A stretch of 64,000 nt of DNA from DATBVX01 sp963724625 (GTDB lineage: Bacteria; Pseudomonadota; Gammaproteobacteria; Steroidobacterales; Steroidobacteraceae). Position 1 is the first letter of the stretch. Every line of letters starts with the position of its first letter. The stretch covers positions 124,001-188,000 of the forward strand of contig CAVRVO010000017.1 in NCBI GenBank assembly GCA_963724625.1, written 5' to 3'. Below are positions 20,556 through 29,473 of the stretch, piece after piece. The translations under genes were made by a program, and so were the position numbers. Below the pieces are notes generated by a model that worked only from the letters and a program-made list of their open reading frames with translations, did not search any database and was not told where the DNA came from.

Positions 20556-21845
20556 TCAACGCGGTGTTGTTGCAGCCGGGCTACCGGCGGCGATCGACGT
20601 GGGAGCCACGCCGCCGGTCTCCTCGAGATACATCTGCTTGAGCATTTCGCGCCATTCGCGGTACTGATCCTCGGCAGTTCCGGTCAGCTTGAGGGTGCGA
20701 CCCTCGACCTCGACCACCTGCGGAGCGACCTCGGACGAGAACGAGGTTGCAAGCTCCTTGATCGCCGCCGTGTGAATCTTCGCGTCGGCGCTCTTCTTCA
20801 GTCCGCTCATGATCCCGGCGATGCCGCCGATCGTGCCTGCCGTGCGTACCGCGCTTTCCACCCGCTGGCAGTTGTTGTTGCCGCCCGGGCACTGCGAGGA
20901 CACGAGGATGCTACCCAGCACGGCCGCTGCTCCCATGAGCATGCGGGTGCGCGCCTGGGACTTCATCTTCTCTTCCTTGTTGATCTCATCGTAGCTGTAA
21001 CGACGCCAGTTGCCGTAGGGCTCGCTGAGGTGATCGGCGAAGCTGCCGTAGTAGTCACTGACCGTGTCAATCAGCGCGCCATCGCGCGCCCGAATCTTCT
21101 CGACGCGCTCGAACACCGGGTCACCGTCGGCAGGCAGGCGCTGCAGCTGGTAGCGGCCGTCCTTGTCCTGCACTACATAGCCGGCATAAGACTGCGGGGC
21201 CAGATCTTGTGCGAAACGCATTTCCGTCACGCGCCGAATCATGCGCCGATCGGCCACCGGTACTGTGTTGCGGAACGTCAGCATGTCGTTGGCGATGGTG
21301 GAATAGACGTTCTGGAACGGATCGCGTGCCTTGAGCGCCCCGTCGCTCAGGTATGAACCCAAGTCCGCCTCGGATTCGTACTTTTTGTCTGCGTACCAAG
21401 TGTGCCCCGTCGCGTCGCGCACGCTGATGAGGAGCTCCAGCTCCTTGCCGGTGGAACGCACGATCTTGCCTGACACGATCACATCGATGAATTCGGCATT
21501 GGCCGGAATCACACGCACTGCGCCCCATTGCGCCGTGGTCTCGAGAGTGTTTCGCAGCAGCATCGCCATGTAGCGCGCCTCAGCGCGGCGCACGTCGGGA
21601 TAGATGCCCGCTTTCTGCTGGGCCTGCTCGTCGTTTTCCACTTCCGCGGGAATACCCGGATCGAAGATCCGCACGCCGACGTCGAGCAGTTCCTCGCCCG
21701 GTATCTCTTCCTTCGCCTGGACCGCATGAACCTTGGGGAGTGGCCGGGTCTCCTCGACCACGCAGCCGGCGAGCGCGGTGAGCAGCAGCAAAGCGACCGA
21801 CATGCCCGCCGTCATGCCGTATCGATGTGCAAGCCTGGAAATCAT
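20556..21845 (-). CDS. Predicted lipoprotein of unknown function
   Basis: 429 residues with signal peptide VALLLLTALAGC, so a lipoprotein with Cys at about 28. The mature N-terminal half (VGVRIFDPGIP, then ARYMAMLLRNTLETTAQWGAVRVIP and VSGKIVRSTGKELEL) has the alternating strand/helix pattern of periplasmic sensor or assembly domains. A hydrophobic Gly/Ala/Met segment (MLMGAAAVLGSILVSSQ) is followed by NNNCQRVESAVRTAGTIGGIAGIMSG. I do not recognise a named family. It lies 26 bp after the Gly/Ser-repeat gene and 7 bp before the kinase, so the three are probably co-transcribed. Confidence 0.8.
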   Translation of the reverse strand: MISRLAHRYGMTAGMSVALLLLTALAGCVVEETRPLPKVHAVQAKEEIPGEELLDVGVRIFDPGIPAEVENDEQAQQKAGIYPDVRRAEARYMAMLLRNTLETTAQWGAVRVIPANAEFIDVIVSGKIVRSTGKELELLISVRDATGHTWYADKKYESEADLGSYLSDGALKARDPFQNVYSTIANDMLTFRNTVPVADRRMIRRVTEMRFAQDLAPQSYAGYVVQDKDGRYQLQRLPADGDPVFERVEKIRARDGALIDTVSDYYGSFADHLSEPYGNWRRYSYDEINKEEKMKSQARTRMLMGAAAVLGSILVSSQCPGGNNNCQRVESAVRTAGTIGGIAGIMSGLKKSADAKIHTAAIKELATSFSSEVAPQVVEVEGRTLKLTGTAEDQYREWREMLKQMYLEETGGVAPTSIAAGSPAATTPR

Positions 21846-21871
21846 GGTGCGTGCGTCCTCGCCACTGGCTC

Positions 21872-23305
21872 CTAGTGCGCGTTCTTCTTGTATTCGATGT
21901 ATTCCTTCCAGAGCTTGTCACGAAGCTCGGGATCGGTCTCCTTTTCCGCCGCCTCGCGGATCTGGCGGGCGATCACATCGTCATCGCGTCCATCGGGAAT
22001 GTTCTTGGGCGCGGTATTCGGTCCACCGCCGCCCTTGCCAGCGCCACCACCGGTTCCGCCGCCACCGCCAGCACCTTGACTGTCCGATTTCATCCCGCCC
22101 GGGCCGTTGTTCTGGCCGCCGCCACCGCCACCAGGCGTGCCACCGGCACCTGCAGGGGCAGTGCCGGCCTGACGCATGTCGCCATCGCCCCCGCCACCCT
22201 TGCCTGATCCTGCTCCCTCAGCTGACCCGCTGTTCGCCGCTTCTCCTGACGCGCCATGCTCACCGGCTGCCTGGGCGTCGCGCTCCTTAGCGATTCGCTC
22301 GCGCTCTTTGCGAATCTTCTCGTCGAAATCACCGAGTGACTCATCCATCTGCTGACTGGCGGCTGCTTGCCGCTCGGCATCGGTCTGAATGCTTCCGGAG
22401 ACGTTGGGTCCCTGTCCTGCCCCAGCCCCCTGCGTGCCTGCGGCACCGGCACCTGCATTGCCTGCCCCGCTCGTCGTTCCGCCCGCGGAAGCTGTTCGAG
22501 TCGCTCCGCCCTGGCCGCCCTGGCCTGAGCCGGACTCTCCCGCTGCGCCACCTTGTCCGCCAGCACCTGCAGGCTGACCACCCGGTTGACCGCCCGACTG
22601 ACCAGTGCCCGTGGAGGCCGATTGTGTTCCGGCTGCGCCCGCGCCGCTGTTGCCTGCGGTTCCCTGTTGTCCCCCAGCGGCCCCGGCAGAGCCGCCGGTG
22701 CTTCCTGAAGGCCAACCGTTCGCACCGGTCTCGCCACCCGCCGCTCCGGAACTTCCGCCCGCACCTGAAGTGCTGCTCGAGGCGGATCCGTCCGAAGAGC
22801 CGCCATCGGATCCGCCGGCACTGCCATCGGAGCTGCCACCCGTCGAATCGTTGGGGCTCGGCCAGGTGGGTGGGCCACTTGTGCCGGAGGTGCCGCCAGA
22901 AGAGCCGCCATTGCTGGAGTCTCCCGAGCTACCGCCAGAGCTGCCGCTGTCTCCTGAACTGCCATTGGCACTGCCATTCGAGCTGCCGCTGTCGTTAGGA
23001 CTCGGCCAGCTGGGCGGACCGCTCGTGCCGGCAGAGCCGCCCGAGGAACCGTCTGAGCCTGAAGAACCCGAAGATGACCCCGAGGAGCCCGAGGAGCCGG
23101 AAGAACCGGACGAGCCACCCGACGAACCCGAGGACCCACCCGAAGAACCAGACGAGCCACCTGAGGAACCAGACGAACCCCCGGACGAACCGGAAGATCC
23201 ACCGGAGGAGCCCGACGATCCGGACGAGCCACCCTGGGTCTGCATGCCGGCACACGCGGCCAACAGGGCAGCAGTGACGACGAGAGCGATGAGACGGATT
23301 TTCAT
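21872..23305 (-). CDS. Gly/Ser-repeat lipoprotein
   Basis: Start ATG 23305 gives 477 residues with signal peptide IRLIALVVTAALLAAC, hence a lipoprotein. Residues about 25-80 are a nearly pure GSS/GGS repeat. The motif TSGPP(S/T)WPSPNDS occurs twice (about 100 and 150), then Gly/Ala/Ser/Gln-rich sequence runs to about 310. A charged helical segment (about 325-355, DEKIRKERERIAKERDAQ) precedes another Gly-rich run. The C-terminus has a conserved-looking helix ending DGRDDDVIARQIREAAEKE to YIEYKKNAH. The opposite strand is also open (Pro/Glu-rich), but the signal peptide and operon position support this strand. A flexible tether with a docking helix is inference. Confidence 0.75.
   Translation of the reverse strand: MKIRLIALVVTAALLAACAGMQTQGGSSGSSGSSGGSSGSSGGSSGSSGGSSGSSGGSSGSSGGSSGSSGSSGSSGSSSGSSGSDGSSGGSAGTSGPPSWPSPNDSGSSNGSANGSSGDSGSSGGSSGDSSNGGSSGGTSGTSGPPTWPSPNDSTGGSSDGSAGGSDGGSSDGSASSSTSGAGGSSGAAGGETGANGWPSGSTGGSAGAAGGQQGTAGNSGAGAAGTQSASTGTGQSGGQPGGQPAGAGGQGGAAGESGSGQGGQGGATRTASAGGTTSGAGNAGAGAAGTQGAGAGQGPNVSGSIQTDAERQAAASQQMDESLGDFDEKIRKERERIAKERDAQAAGEHGASGEAANSGSAEGAGSGKGGGGDGDMRQAGTAPAGAGGTPGGGGGGQNNGPGGMKSDSQGAGGGGGTGGGAGKGGGGPNTAPKNIPDGRDDDVIARQIREAAEKETDPELRDKLWKEYIEYKKNAH
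23020..23240 (-). repeat. Low-complexity Gly/Ser codon repeat
   Basis: Short imperfect units coding for GSSGSSGGS on the minus strand are repeated with frequent synonymous changes, giving 9-bp and 18-bp periodicities. This region is prone to slippage and its exact length may differ between strains or assemblies. Confidence 0.7.
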
Positions 23306-23315
23306 GACTAGTTTC

Positions 23316-24044
23316 TCAAGGTGCTGAGGACGCTGCCAGGTCATCCCCGCGCAGGAATGATCGGAGCTGGTCGGACATTCGATCGCATGCTGTTCCCTGC
23401 ACGCGGGCGATAAATGGCAGAGGAACAATTACCCCAACGAGGGCCGAGGTTCCAGTGACATTGGTGCTGACAGTGCCAGCCGCGCGCGTTTCCTTCAGGT
23501 CCCACACGGTCGCCACGTAATCGGATTCCTTTTCCCACCAGCCGAAGCCGATGCAGCCAGCACCGCCCGGCCCGGCACCGCAGGCGATGCTGCCACCACC
23601 ATCGGTCTTGCGGGTTTCGCCATCGAACCACACGACATAACGCACACCGGTCTCTGCGAGCTTGGCAGCGACCAGCGGCCTGTTGAACAACGCTGTCAGA
23701 CCCTCAGGACGCGTGGGCGCCGTCGACGGCTCGAACCACGGGAACAACGCATCGACGAACTTGTGGTTGTCGTCGACCCGGAAGCCATTCTTCGAATGCT
23801 CGCCGCGCGACAGATCCGACGCCACGCAATCGGTGAAGTCCTCTTCGGTGCCAGTGCCCTCGACGTGTGGCTTTGCAAGCAGGACCACGGCTTCGTCCTT
23901 CCCGATCGAAGTGGCAAATTCACGGCTTTCGACGACCTGCGCGCGCATGCAACCGGTGATGCTCAACGCTGCGAACACTGCAAAAGGAACAGCGAGCCGA
24001 TTGCTGCCGGAGGACGACGAATGCAGACGCGCTTTGCAGTGCAT
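23316..24044 (-). CDS. Predicted lipoprotein (first gene of the kinase/VWA operon)
   Basis: 242 residues. Signal peptide AVPFAVFAALSITGC gives a lipidated Cys at about 32. The mature protein (VVESREFATSIGKDEAVVLLAK..., VRYVVWFDGETRKTDGG, then a Cys/Gly-rich strip IACGAGPGGAGCIGFGWWEKE, then YVATVWDLKET) has two Cys that could form a disulfide. I cannot assign a family. It is followed after 10 bp by the Gly/Ser-repeat gene. It is the first of eleven consecutive minus-strand genes, with a consensus -10 hexamer about 70 bp upstream. Confidence 0.75.
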   Translation of the reverse strand: MHCKARLHSSSSGSNRLAVPFAVFAALSITGCMRAQVVESREFATSIGKDEAVVLLAKPHVEGTGTEEDFTDCVASDLSRGEHSKNGFRVDDNHKFVDALFPWFEPSTAPTRPEGLTALFNRPLVAAKLAETGVRYVVWFDGETRKTDGGGSIACGAGPGGAGCIGFGWWEKESDYVATVWDLKETRAAGTVSTNVTGTSALVGVIVPLPFIARVQGTACDRMSDQLRSFLRGDDLAASSAP

Positions 24045-24114
24045 GGAGCCCCCGATCCGGACGCACGCGGATTGAAGTGAACTTCGCCGAGTGGGTCAGG
24101 ACGGATTCCGGGCC

Positions 24115-24120
24115 AGTATA
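24115..24120 (-). promoter_or_regulatory. Candidate -10 hexamer (TATACT) for the 11-gene operon
   Basis: The minus strand reads TATACT here, 71 bp upstream of the first lipoprotein ATG. The -35 region at 17-bp spacing (CTCATG) is weak, so this is a candidate only. Confidence 0.3.
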
Positions 24121-24187
24121 CGTGAAGCTTCGTCGAACATGAGACCTGCAAGTGGTTGGCAGGTTCCGGGCCGACGTTTTGTCATCT

Positions 24188-25267
24188 TCAAATCAGGTCG
24201 AGCTGTCCCCCGTCGGTCCCTGGCGGACGGAAATGCTGGGTCGAGAGCTGAAGGGCGCGCCCCCTATGTAACCCCAGCCGGCGGCTGGCGACCTCGAAGC
24301 GTTTTGCAATGAGCTCAGCATACGCGCCTTCACCGCGCATGCGGGATCCAAAGCGCGGGTCATTGTCCTTGCCGTCGCGCATGGCGCGAACCAGCGACAT
24401 GACGTGTTCGGCCCGCTCAGGCAGATGATTCGTCAGCCAATCGCGAAACAGTGCTTTTACTTCATAAGGCAGGCGCAGCATCACGAACCCCGCTGACCCG
24501 GCGCCTGCAGCGGCACTGGCTTCGAGGATAGCTTCGATCTCATGATCGTTGACGGCCGGTATCACTGGCGCGACGAGTACGCCGACCGATATCCCCGCTT
24601 CGTTCAGCTTTCTCACGGCACCCAGCCTGGCCGCAGGAGCCGGGGCACGCGGTTCCAAGGTGCGTTTGAGCTTCGCATCGAGCGTCGTGATGCTGAGGAA
24701 GACCGAGACCAACGCATCGCGCGCCATGTCGGCGAGAATGTCGATGTCCCGCTCCACGAGCGCTGACTTGGTGACGATGGTGAGCGGATGTCGAAATTGC
24801 CGCAGCACTTCGAGCAGCGAGCGCGTCACCTTCAGCTTGCGCTCGATCGGCTGGTACGGGTCCGTGTTGGCACCCAGGTTGATCGCCTTGCAGACGTAAC
24901 CTGGCTTTGCGAGCTCCGCTTCCAGCAAGCGCGCGGCGTCGGCCTTGTAGAACAGCTTGGTTTCGAAATCGAGGCCAGGCGAGAGATTCATGTACGAGTG
25001 CGAAGGACGGGCATAACAGTAGACACATCCGTGTTCGCATCCTCGGTACGCATTGATCGATTGCTCGAACGGAATGTCGGGTGAGTTGTTGCGCGTGATG
25101 ACGTGCTTCGCGTGCTCGGCAGTAACAGTCGTCTCGAGCGGCGGCAGCTCATCGGCGAGTTCCTGCGGCCAGCCGTCATCGATCGCTTCCAGCCGCCGGC
25201 TCTCGAAGCGACCTTCGGGGTTTGAGCCTGCGCCCCGCCCTTTTCGAAATCCGGATTCGATCGACAT
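24188..25267 (-). CDS. PA0069-family radical SAM protein
   Basis: 359 residues with the radical SAM cluster motif C77-x3-C81-x2-C84 (RGCEHGCVYCYARPSH). It has the family-specific N-terminus (ESRRLEAIDDGW, ITRNNSPDIPFEQSINAYRGC), as in Pseudomonas PA0069 and Mycobacterium Rv2578c. The reaction is unknown; the family is related to the SplB spore photoproduct lyase-like group. A perfect LexA-type box lies 8 bp upstream of the start codon, so the gene is very probably SOS-induced. As I recall, PA0069 is also among LexA-controlled genes of P. aeruginosa. This supports a DNA-damage role. Confidence 0.92.
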   Translation of the reverse strand: MSIESGFRKGRGAGSNPEGRFESRRLEAIDDGWPQELADELPPLETTVTAEHAKHVITRNNSPDIPFEQSINAYRGCEHGCVYCYARPSHSYMNLSPGLDFETKLFYKADAARLLEAELAKPGYVCKAINLGANTDPYQPIERKLKVTRSLLEVLRQFRHPLTIVTKSALVERDIDILADMARDALVSVFLSITTLDAKLKRTLEPRAPAPAARLGAVRKLNEAGISVGVLVAPVIPAVNDHEIEAILEASAAAGAGSAGFVMLRLPYEVKALFRDWLTNHLPERAEHVMSLVRAMRDGKDNDPRFGSRMRGEGAYAELIAKRFEVASRRLGLHRGRALQLSTQHFRPPGTDGGQLDLI

Positions 25268-25274
25268 GACTGAC

Positions 25275-25290
25275 CTGTATGAATATACAG
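25275..25290 (-). promoter_or_regulatory. LexA (SOS) box
   Basis: CTGT-ATGAATAT-ACAG matches the E. coli/Pseudomonas LexA consensus CTGT-N8-ACAG exactly, with an AT-rich core. It lies 8 bp upstream of the radical SAM ATG on the minus strand, between that gene and the MFS gene. Confidence 0.85.
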
Positions 25291-25337
25291 GTAAGTATAC
25301 CTCTCTCTCTTATAGGCAGCGCAAGCGCCGACCTGCC

Positions 25338-26576
25338 TCAGGAGTTGGGGATAGCGCCAGGAAAGCGATCGACGGTGCGCAGCGTTGGGAACCAGCGTGC
25401 CCAGAGGCCGGCGACACAGAGCGTCGCGATGCCGCCGATCACCACCGAGCGCACGAGCCCGAACCACACGGCGGTTAGGCCCGACTCGAACTCGCCCAGT
25501 TCGTTGGAGGCGCCGATGAACACGGCGCTCACCGCGCTCACCCGACCACGAATGGCATCCGGCGTCTCGAGCTGCACGAGGACGTGACGAATGTAGACGC
25601 TGACCATGTCTCCCGCGCCCAGCAGGAACAGCGCGATCATCGAGACGGCAAACTGCTCGGAGAGTCCGAACACGATGGTCGCGACACCGAACAGCACCAC
25701 CCCGCCGAACATCCAGCGCCCGACATGGCGGGTGACGGGCACGATCACCAGCAGCAAGCCCGTGAGGGCGGCGCCGAGACCCGGCGCGGTACGCAGAAAT
25801 CCAAGGCCGGTCGGGCCCACATGCAGTACGTCGCTCGCGTAGGCGGGCAGCAGTGCTGTGGCGCCGCCGAACAGCACCGCGAACAGATCGAGCGAGATCG
25901 CGCCCAACACCACGGGCCGTGAGCGCACGAAGCGCAGTCCCTCGAGTACCGCGTGCCAGTTCGCAGGTTCCTCGGCCCGCTCGACCCGGGGCACCTGGAC
26001 CATCGACATCAGGACGACCGATGCCATCAGCACCACGGCGACCGTCGCGTAGACCACGTGCGGACCGTAGACGTAGAGCAGCCCGCCCAAGGTCGGACCC
26101 GCGATGGTCGCCACCTGGAAGGTCGACGAGTTGAGCGCCACCGCATTGCCGAAGCGCTCGATCGGGACCAGGTTAGGAGTGATCGCGGCTGCCGTCGGCA
26201 TGCTGAAAGCGCGCGCCACGCCGAAGATCACCATGACCGCAAACACCGGCCAGACCACTTCGAGCCCGGTGTAAGTGAAGATCAGCAGCAGGACAGCGCA
26301 CAGCACTTCGGTGGCGTAACAGCAGGTGAGGATCAGCCGCCGGTCGAGACGGTCCGCGGCCTGCCCGGCGATGAGGATCAACGCCAGGAACGGCATGAAC
26401 TGCGCAAGTCCTATGAAACCCAGGTCCAGCGGGTCGTGCGTGATCGCGTAGACCTGCCAGCCCACTGCGACGCTCTGCATCTGCACCGCGAGCGTCGAAA
26501 AGAAGCGGGCGAAAAGGAAACGCGAAAAATCCGGATAACTGAGCACCCCCAGCGGATGCCGGCGTGCAGCGCTCAT
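25338..26576 (-). CDS. MFS transporter, EntS/drug-exporter type
   Basis: 412 residues from ATG 26576 (a GTG two codons upstream is possible). Twelve hydrophobic segments are visible. MFS motif A appears as GQAADRLDRRLIL after TM2. The pattern (LGVLSYPDFSRFLFARFFSTLAVQMQSVAVGWQ...; later SVYIRHVLVQLETPDAIRGRVSAV) is that of the MFS_3 group containing the enterobactin exporter EntS and related permeases. Substrate is unknown; no siderophore genes are nearby. The stop is 47 bp from the LexA box. Confidence 0.88.
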   Translation of the reverse strand: MSAARRHPLGVLSYPDFSRFLFARFFSTLAVQMQSVAVGWQVYAITHDPLDLGFIGLAQFMPFLALILIAGQAADRLDRRLILTCCYATEVLCAVLLLIFTYTGLEVVWPVFAVMVIFGVARAFSMPTAAAITPNLVPIERFGNAVALNSSTFQVATIAGPTLGGLLYVYGPHVVYATVAVVLMASVVLMSMVQVPRVERAEEPANWHAVLEGLRFVRSRPVVLGAISLDLFAVLFGGATALLPAYASDVLHVGPTGLGFLRTAPGLGAALTGLLLVIVPVTRHVGRWMFGGVVLFGVATIVFGLSEQFAVSMIALFLLGAGDMVSVYIRHVLVQLETPDAIRGRVSAVSAVFIGASNELGEFESGLTAVWFGLVRSVVIGGIATLCVAGLWARWFPTLRTVDRFPGAIPNS

Positions 26577-26713
26577 GGACACCGTGATCGGTGGTGTAAC
26601 TTCATTTTGAGATTGTCGCAGATCAGCGCATGCACTACTTTACGGCCCGGCGCGAGTCACAATGGCCGAAGAGTTTCCGTGACCGCGCTCCCGGTCCGAG
26701 GTCCTGAAGAATC

Positions 26714-28360
26714 ATGAGCGATGCAGCCGCACCCATTGTCGTGCGCCATTTCCGCCAGGTCGTCCTCTGGCCGTTGCAGCTCATGCCCCTCAAGCCGGGC
26801 GTGCAGGTGCAACGTCACTGGGAAGCGCTCGAAACGCTCGGCGATGCGAATCCCTGGCACGAGGTGCGGGACGAGTATTCGGCGGACCCACTCGAATTCC
26901 AGGAGCGTCACTACAAGGAGTTCGTGACGTTTCTGCCCTACGTGCAGCGCTTTCTGTACGGCTCGAGTGTCGGCCAGGAGGCCTCGCAGCGTCACGGCGA
27001 ACCGAGCATCCGGGTTTTCCGCCGCGCCGACATCGCGCAGGTGCGCGTCACTTACGACGACGGCGAGGCGATCATTTTCGAGGTCGCGCACGCCGATCTG
27101 TACTTCTTCCTCGACGCCGACATCGCGATGCTCGCCTTCGAGATGCACGCCAACGACATCGCCCTGGATCGGGCGCAGGACACACTGTTCCGTTTCGGGC
27201 GAGCATATCCCGCGTTCTGGGAACGCGGCGGCCCGGGCGGCAACTGTCCGCGACGCGTTGAGTGGTTGGGTGTAAACGGCGAAGTGCTGGCGACCTCGGA
27301 TTACGAATTCAAGCAGAAATACCTCGGTCACGTCGGCCGCTATCGTGCCCCCGCGATCGCGGCGCATTGGGAATTCCTGCTCCGGCCCGCAGTGCTCGAA
27401 TATCCGGGCCAGACCGGACCGCTGCGTTACCGCCAGCTCGAGTACTACCGCATGCCGCTGATGGCATACCTGTCGTTCGACGATCCGAGCGATCTGTCGC
27501 GCGCCGACTTCGTGCGCCTCGGCATGCTGACGCGGCCGGCCAAGGGCGATTCGCTGCCCTACTCCGCCAAGTCGCTGGAGCACTTTGAGGCCGAATACTG
27601 CGACGACCGCTTCTGGGGGCGGAGCGGCGACCTGTTTTCGGGCGACACGCGCCTCATCTGCACCGGCCCGTTTCTCGCGGTGGTCGGCCGGCAGGACGAT
27701 TATTTCTTCACGGGCCGCGAAACTGGCATGTTCGGGCAGTTCCGGCACCAGTACTTCCTGCTGTTCCTGATTGCACACTTTCACCGCGCGGCGTTGCTCT
27801 CGATGTCGGACGAGCTCGCCGTGGCGATGAACCGGCTCGAGGTCGGCGACCTCGAATCGGTGCGCCAGTTCAAGCGTGCCATCCGCTCGTCGATGGAAAT
27901 CTTCCTGCGCTTCACGCACCGCTACTGGTTCCACCAGGTGTCGAACCAGAACATCGCGCGCAGCATCTTTGAGCGGCTGCACGGGCAGCTCGGCACGGAC
28001 ACGCTCTACGAGGAAGTACGCGCGGAAGTGGAGGACATGAACGAGTACCTCGACACCGACAGCGTGCGCCGCCAGGCCAACACCATCCTGCGCCTCACGG
28101 TGGTCACGATCTTCGGCCTGATTGGCACGGTCGCGACCGGCTTCCTCGGCATGAACCTGCTCGCGGAAGCACAGCGGCCGCTCATCTGGCGGATCCTGTT
28201 CTTCCTGGTGATTCTCATTGCGACCGGCGCGATCACGATGTACACGATCGTGAAATCGAAGCGGCTCGCAGATTTCCTGGACACACTCTCCGATGAGCGT
28301 GTCAGCTGGCGCGAGAAATGGCGCTCGCTGGTCCGCACCTGGACCGGGCCGCCGCAGTAG
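26714..28360 (+). CDS. CorA-like membrane protein with long N-terminal domain
   Basis: 548 residues. The last about 100 residues have two TM helices (RLTVVTIFGLIGTVATGFL and ILFFLVILIATGAITMYTIV) with a GMN signature at 479-481 (FLGMNLL), the defining loop of CorA/Mrs2/ZntB channels. The helical region just before (SMSDELAVAMNRLE, then EIFLRFTHRYWFHQVSNQ) corresponds to the CorA stalk. The N-terminal about 330 residues are much longer than in CorA and unrelated to anything I recognise. Divalent cation transport is likely from the GMN motif; the large sensor-like domain is unusual. It is divergent from the MFS gene. Confidence 0.85.
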   Translation: MSDAAAPIVVRHFRQVVLWPLQLMPLKPGVQVQRHWEALETLGDANPWHEVRDEYSADPLEFQERHYKEFVTFLPYVQRFLYGSSVGQEASQRHGEPSIRVFRRADIAQVRVTYDDGEAIIFEVAHADLYFFLDADIAMLAFEMHANDIALDRAQDTLFRFGRAYPAFWERGGPGGNCPRRVEWLGVNGEVLATSDYEFKQKYLGHVGRYRAPAIAAHWEFLLRPAVLEYPGQTGPLRYRQLEYYRMPLMAYLSFDDPSDLSRADFVRLGMLTRPAKGDSLPYSAKSLEHFEAEYCDDRFWGRSGDLFSGDTRLICTGPFLAVVGRQDDYFFTGRETGMFGQFRHQYFLLFLIAHFHRAALLSMSDELAVAMNRLEVGDLESVRQFKRAIRSSMEIFLRFTHRYWFHQVSNQNIARSIFERLHGQLGTDTLYEEVRAEVEDMNEYLDTDSVRRQANTILRLTVVTIFGLIGTVATGFLGMNLLAEAQRPLIWRILFFLVILIATGAITMYTIVKSKRLADFLDTLSDERVSWREKWRSLVRTWTGPPQ

Positions 28361-28399
28361 CTGACTGATTTGCCTCGGGCGGCCGGCCGCTTCGCGGAC

Positions 28400-29473
28400 T
28401 TACTTCACGCGCGAGGGAATCTGGATGTGAGGGTGCGGGATGCCGAGCCACTCGCGCCACACGGCCATCAGCATCGCGAGAATCACCGGTCCTACGAACA
28501 GGCCCACGAGTCCGAAGGCGGCGATGCCGCCCAGCACGCCGAACATCACCAGCAGGAAGGGAACGCGGGTGGCGTTGCTGATGACGAGCGGCCGGATGAG
28601 ATTGTCCACCCAGCTCACGGCCAGCGCTCCCCACAGGAGCAGACCGATGCCAGCGCCGGTGCGATCAGTGATGAGGAGCCAGACTCCCGCGCTCGCCCAG
28701 ACGAGCGGCGCACCGAAGGGTATCAGCGCGACGATGGTGGTAATGGCGCCGAGCAACACGGGCGCCTGCAACCCGGCGACCCAGTAGCCGAGGCCCGCGA
28801 GAATACCCTGGGCCAATGCGGCGAGAACGATGCCGTACACGACGGCGCTGGTGGTGTCACCGATTGCGCTGAGGTAGCCGTGAATGCGTTCGCCGGTAAT
28901 CCGCTCCAGCACCTCGCGCACCTGGCGCGAGATCTGTTCACCATTGCGGTAGACGAAGAACGCCGTGAGGAGTGAGAAGAAGATCTTGGCAAGATTGCGC
29001 CCCGCGCCCCCGATGAGCGTCTTGATCTCCCCGAGCGATTGATCCGCCCAGTGCGCGACTTCCGTCTTTGGATCGCTCCCGAAGCGTTGGAGCAACTCCT
29101 GGAGCCAGTCACCGAGCCATGGAATATTCTGGATCGAGGGCGGCAACTGCGGATGCCGGGCCAGGTACGACGTCAGCACCTCGTAGGCGCCTCCAACCTC
29201 GTGACGCATGAGCGTCGCCAGCCACACGACCGGGACCACGAACGCGATGGTGAGGAGCAGCGTCATGGTGAGCGCCGACAGAGTGACGTGCCCGCGCATC
29301 GCCTTGCGCAGTCTCACGTACAGCGGCCAGGTAACGTAGGCGAGGATCAGCGCCCAGATCACCGGCACCAGGAAGGGCCGCAACACCACGTAACTGAGCA
29401 GCAGCAGGCCGCCGATCAGCAGCGCAATGATCAGGCGTCTCAGCCACGGTGCAGATTGCAGTTCTTCGAGCAT
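28400..29473 (-). CDS. AI-2E family (PerM-type) transporter
   Basis: 357 residues with about eight TM helices. Family features include the N-terminal hydrophobic pair (LLIGGLLLLSYVVLRPFLVPVIWALILAYVTWPLY), the central amphipathic region, and GIVLAALAQGILAGLGYWVAGL, followed by PFGAPLVWASAGVWLL. Members include TqsA (AI-2 export) and ion/H+ antiporters; the substrate here cannot be deduced. Its start lies inside the end of the YjdF gene (34-bp overlap), so the pair are co-transcribed. A second AI-2E-type gene occurs at 58370-59557. Confidence 0.88.
   Translation of the reverse strand: MLEELQSAPWLRRLIIALLIGGLLLLSYVVLRPFLVPVIWALILAYVTWPLYVRLRKAMRGHVTLSALTMTLLLTIAFVVPVVWLATLMRHEVGGAYEVLTSYLARHPQLPPSIQNIPWLGDWLQELLQRFGSDPKTEVAHWADQSLGEIKTLIGGAGRNLAKIFFSLLTAFFVYRNGEQISRQVREVLERITGERIHGYLSAIGDTTSAVVYGIVLAALAQGILAGLGYWVAGLQAPVLLGAITTIVALIPFGAPLVWASAGVWLLITDRTGAGIGLLLWGALAVSWVDNLIRPLVISNATRVPFLLVMFGVLGGIAAFGLVGLFVGPVILAMLMAVWREWLGIPHPHIQIPSRVK

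Noticed and set aside
22605..23327. 240-codon plus-strand frame of Pro/Glu/Asp repeats
   Set aside because: It is the antisense of the Gly/Ser repeat. The minus-strand frame has a lipoprotein signal peptide and fits the operon.
26657..27982. 441-codon minus-strand frame opposite the CorA-like gene
   Set aside because: No domains; the plus strand has the GMN and TM signature.
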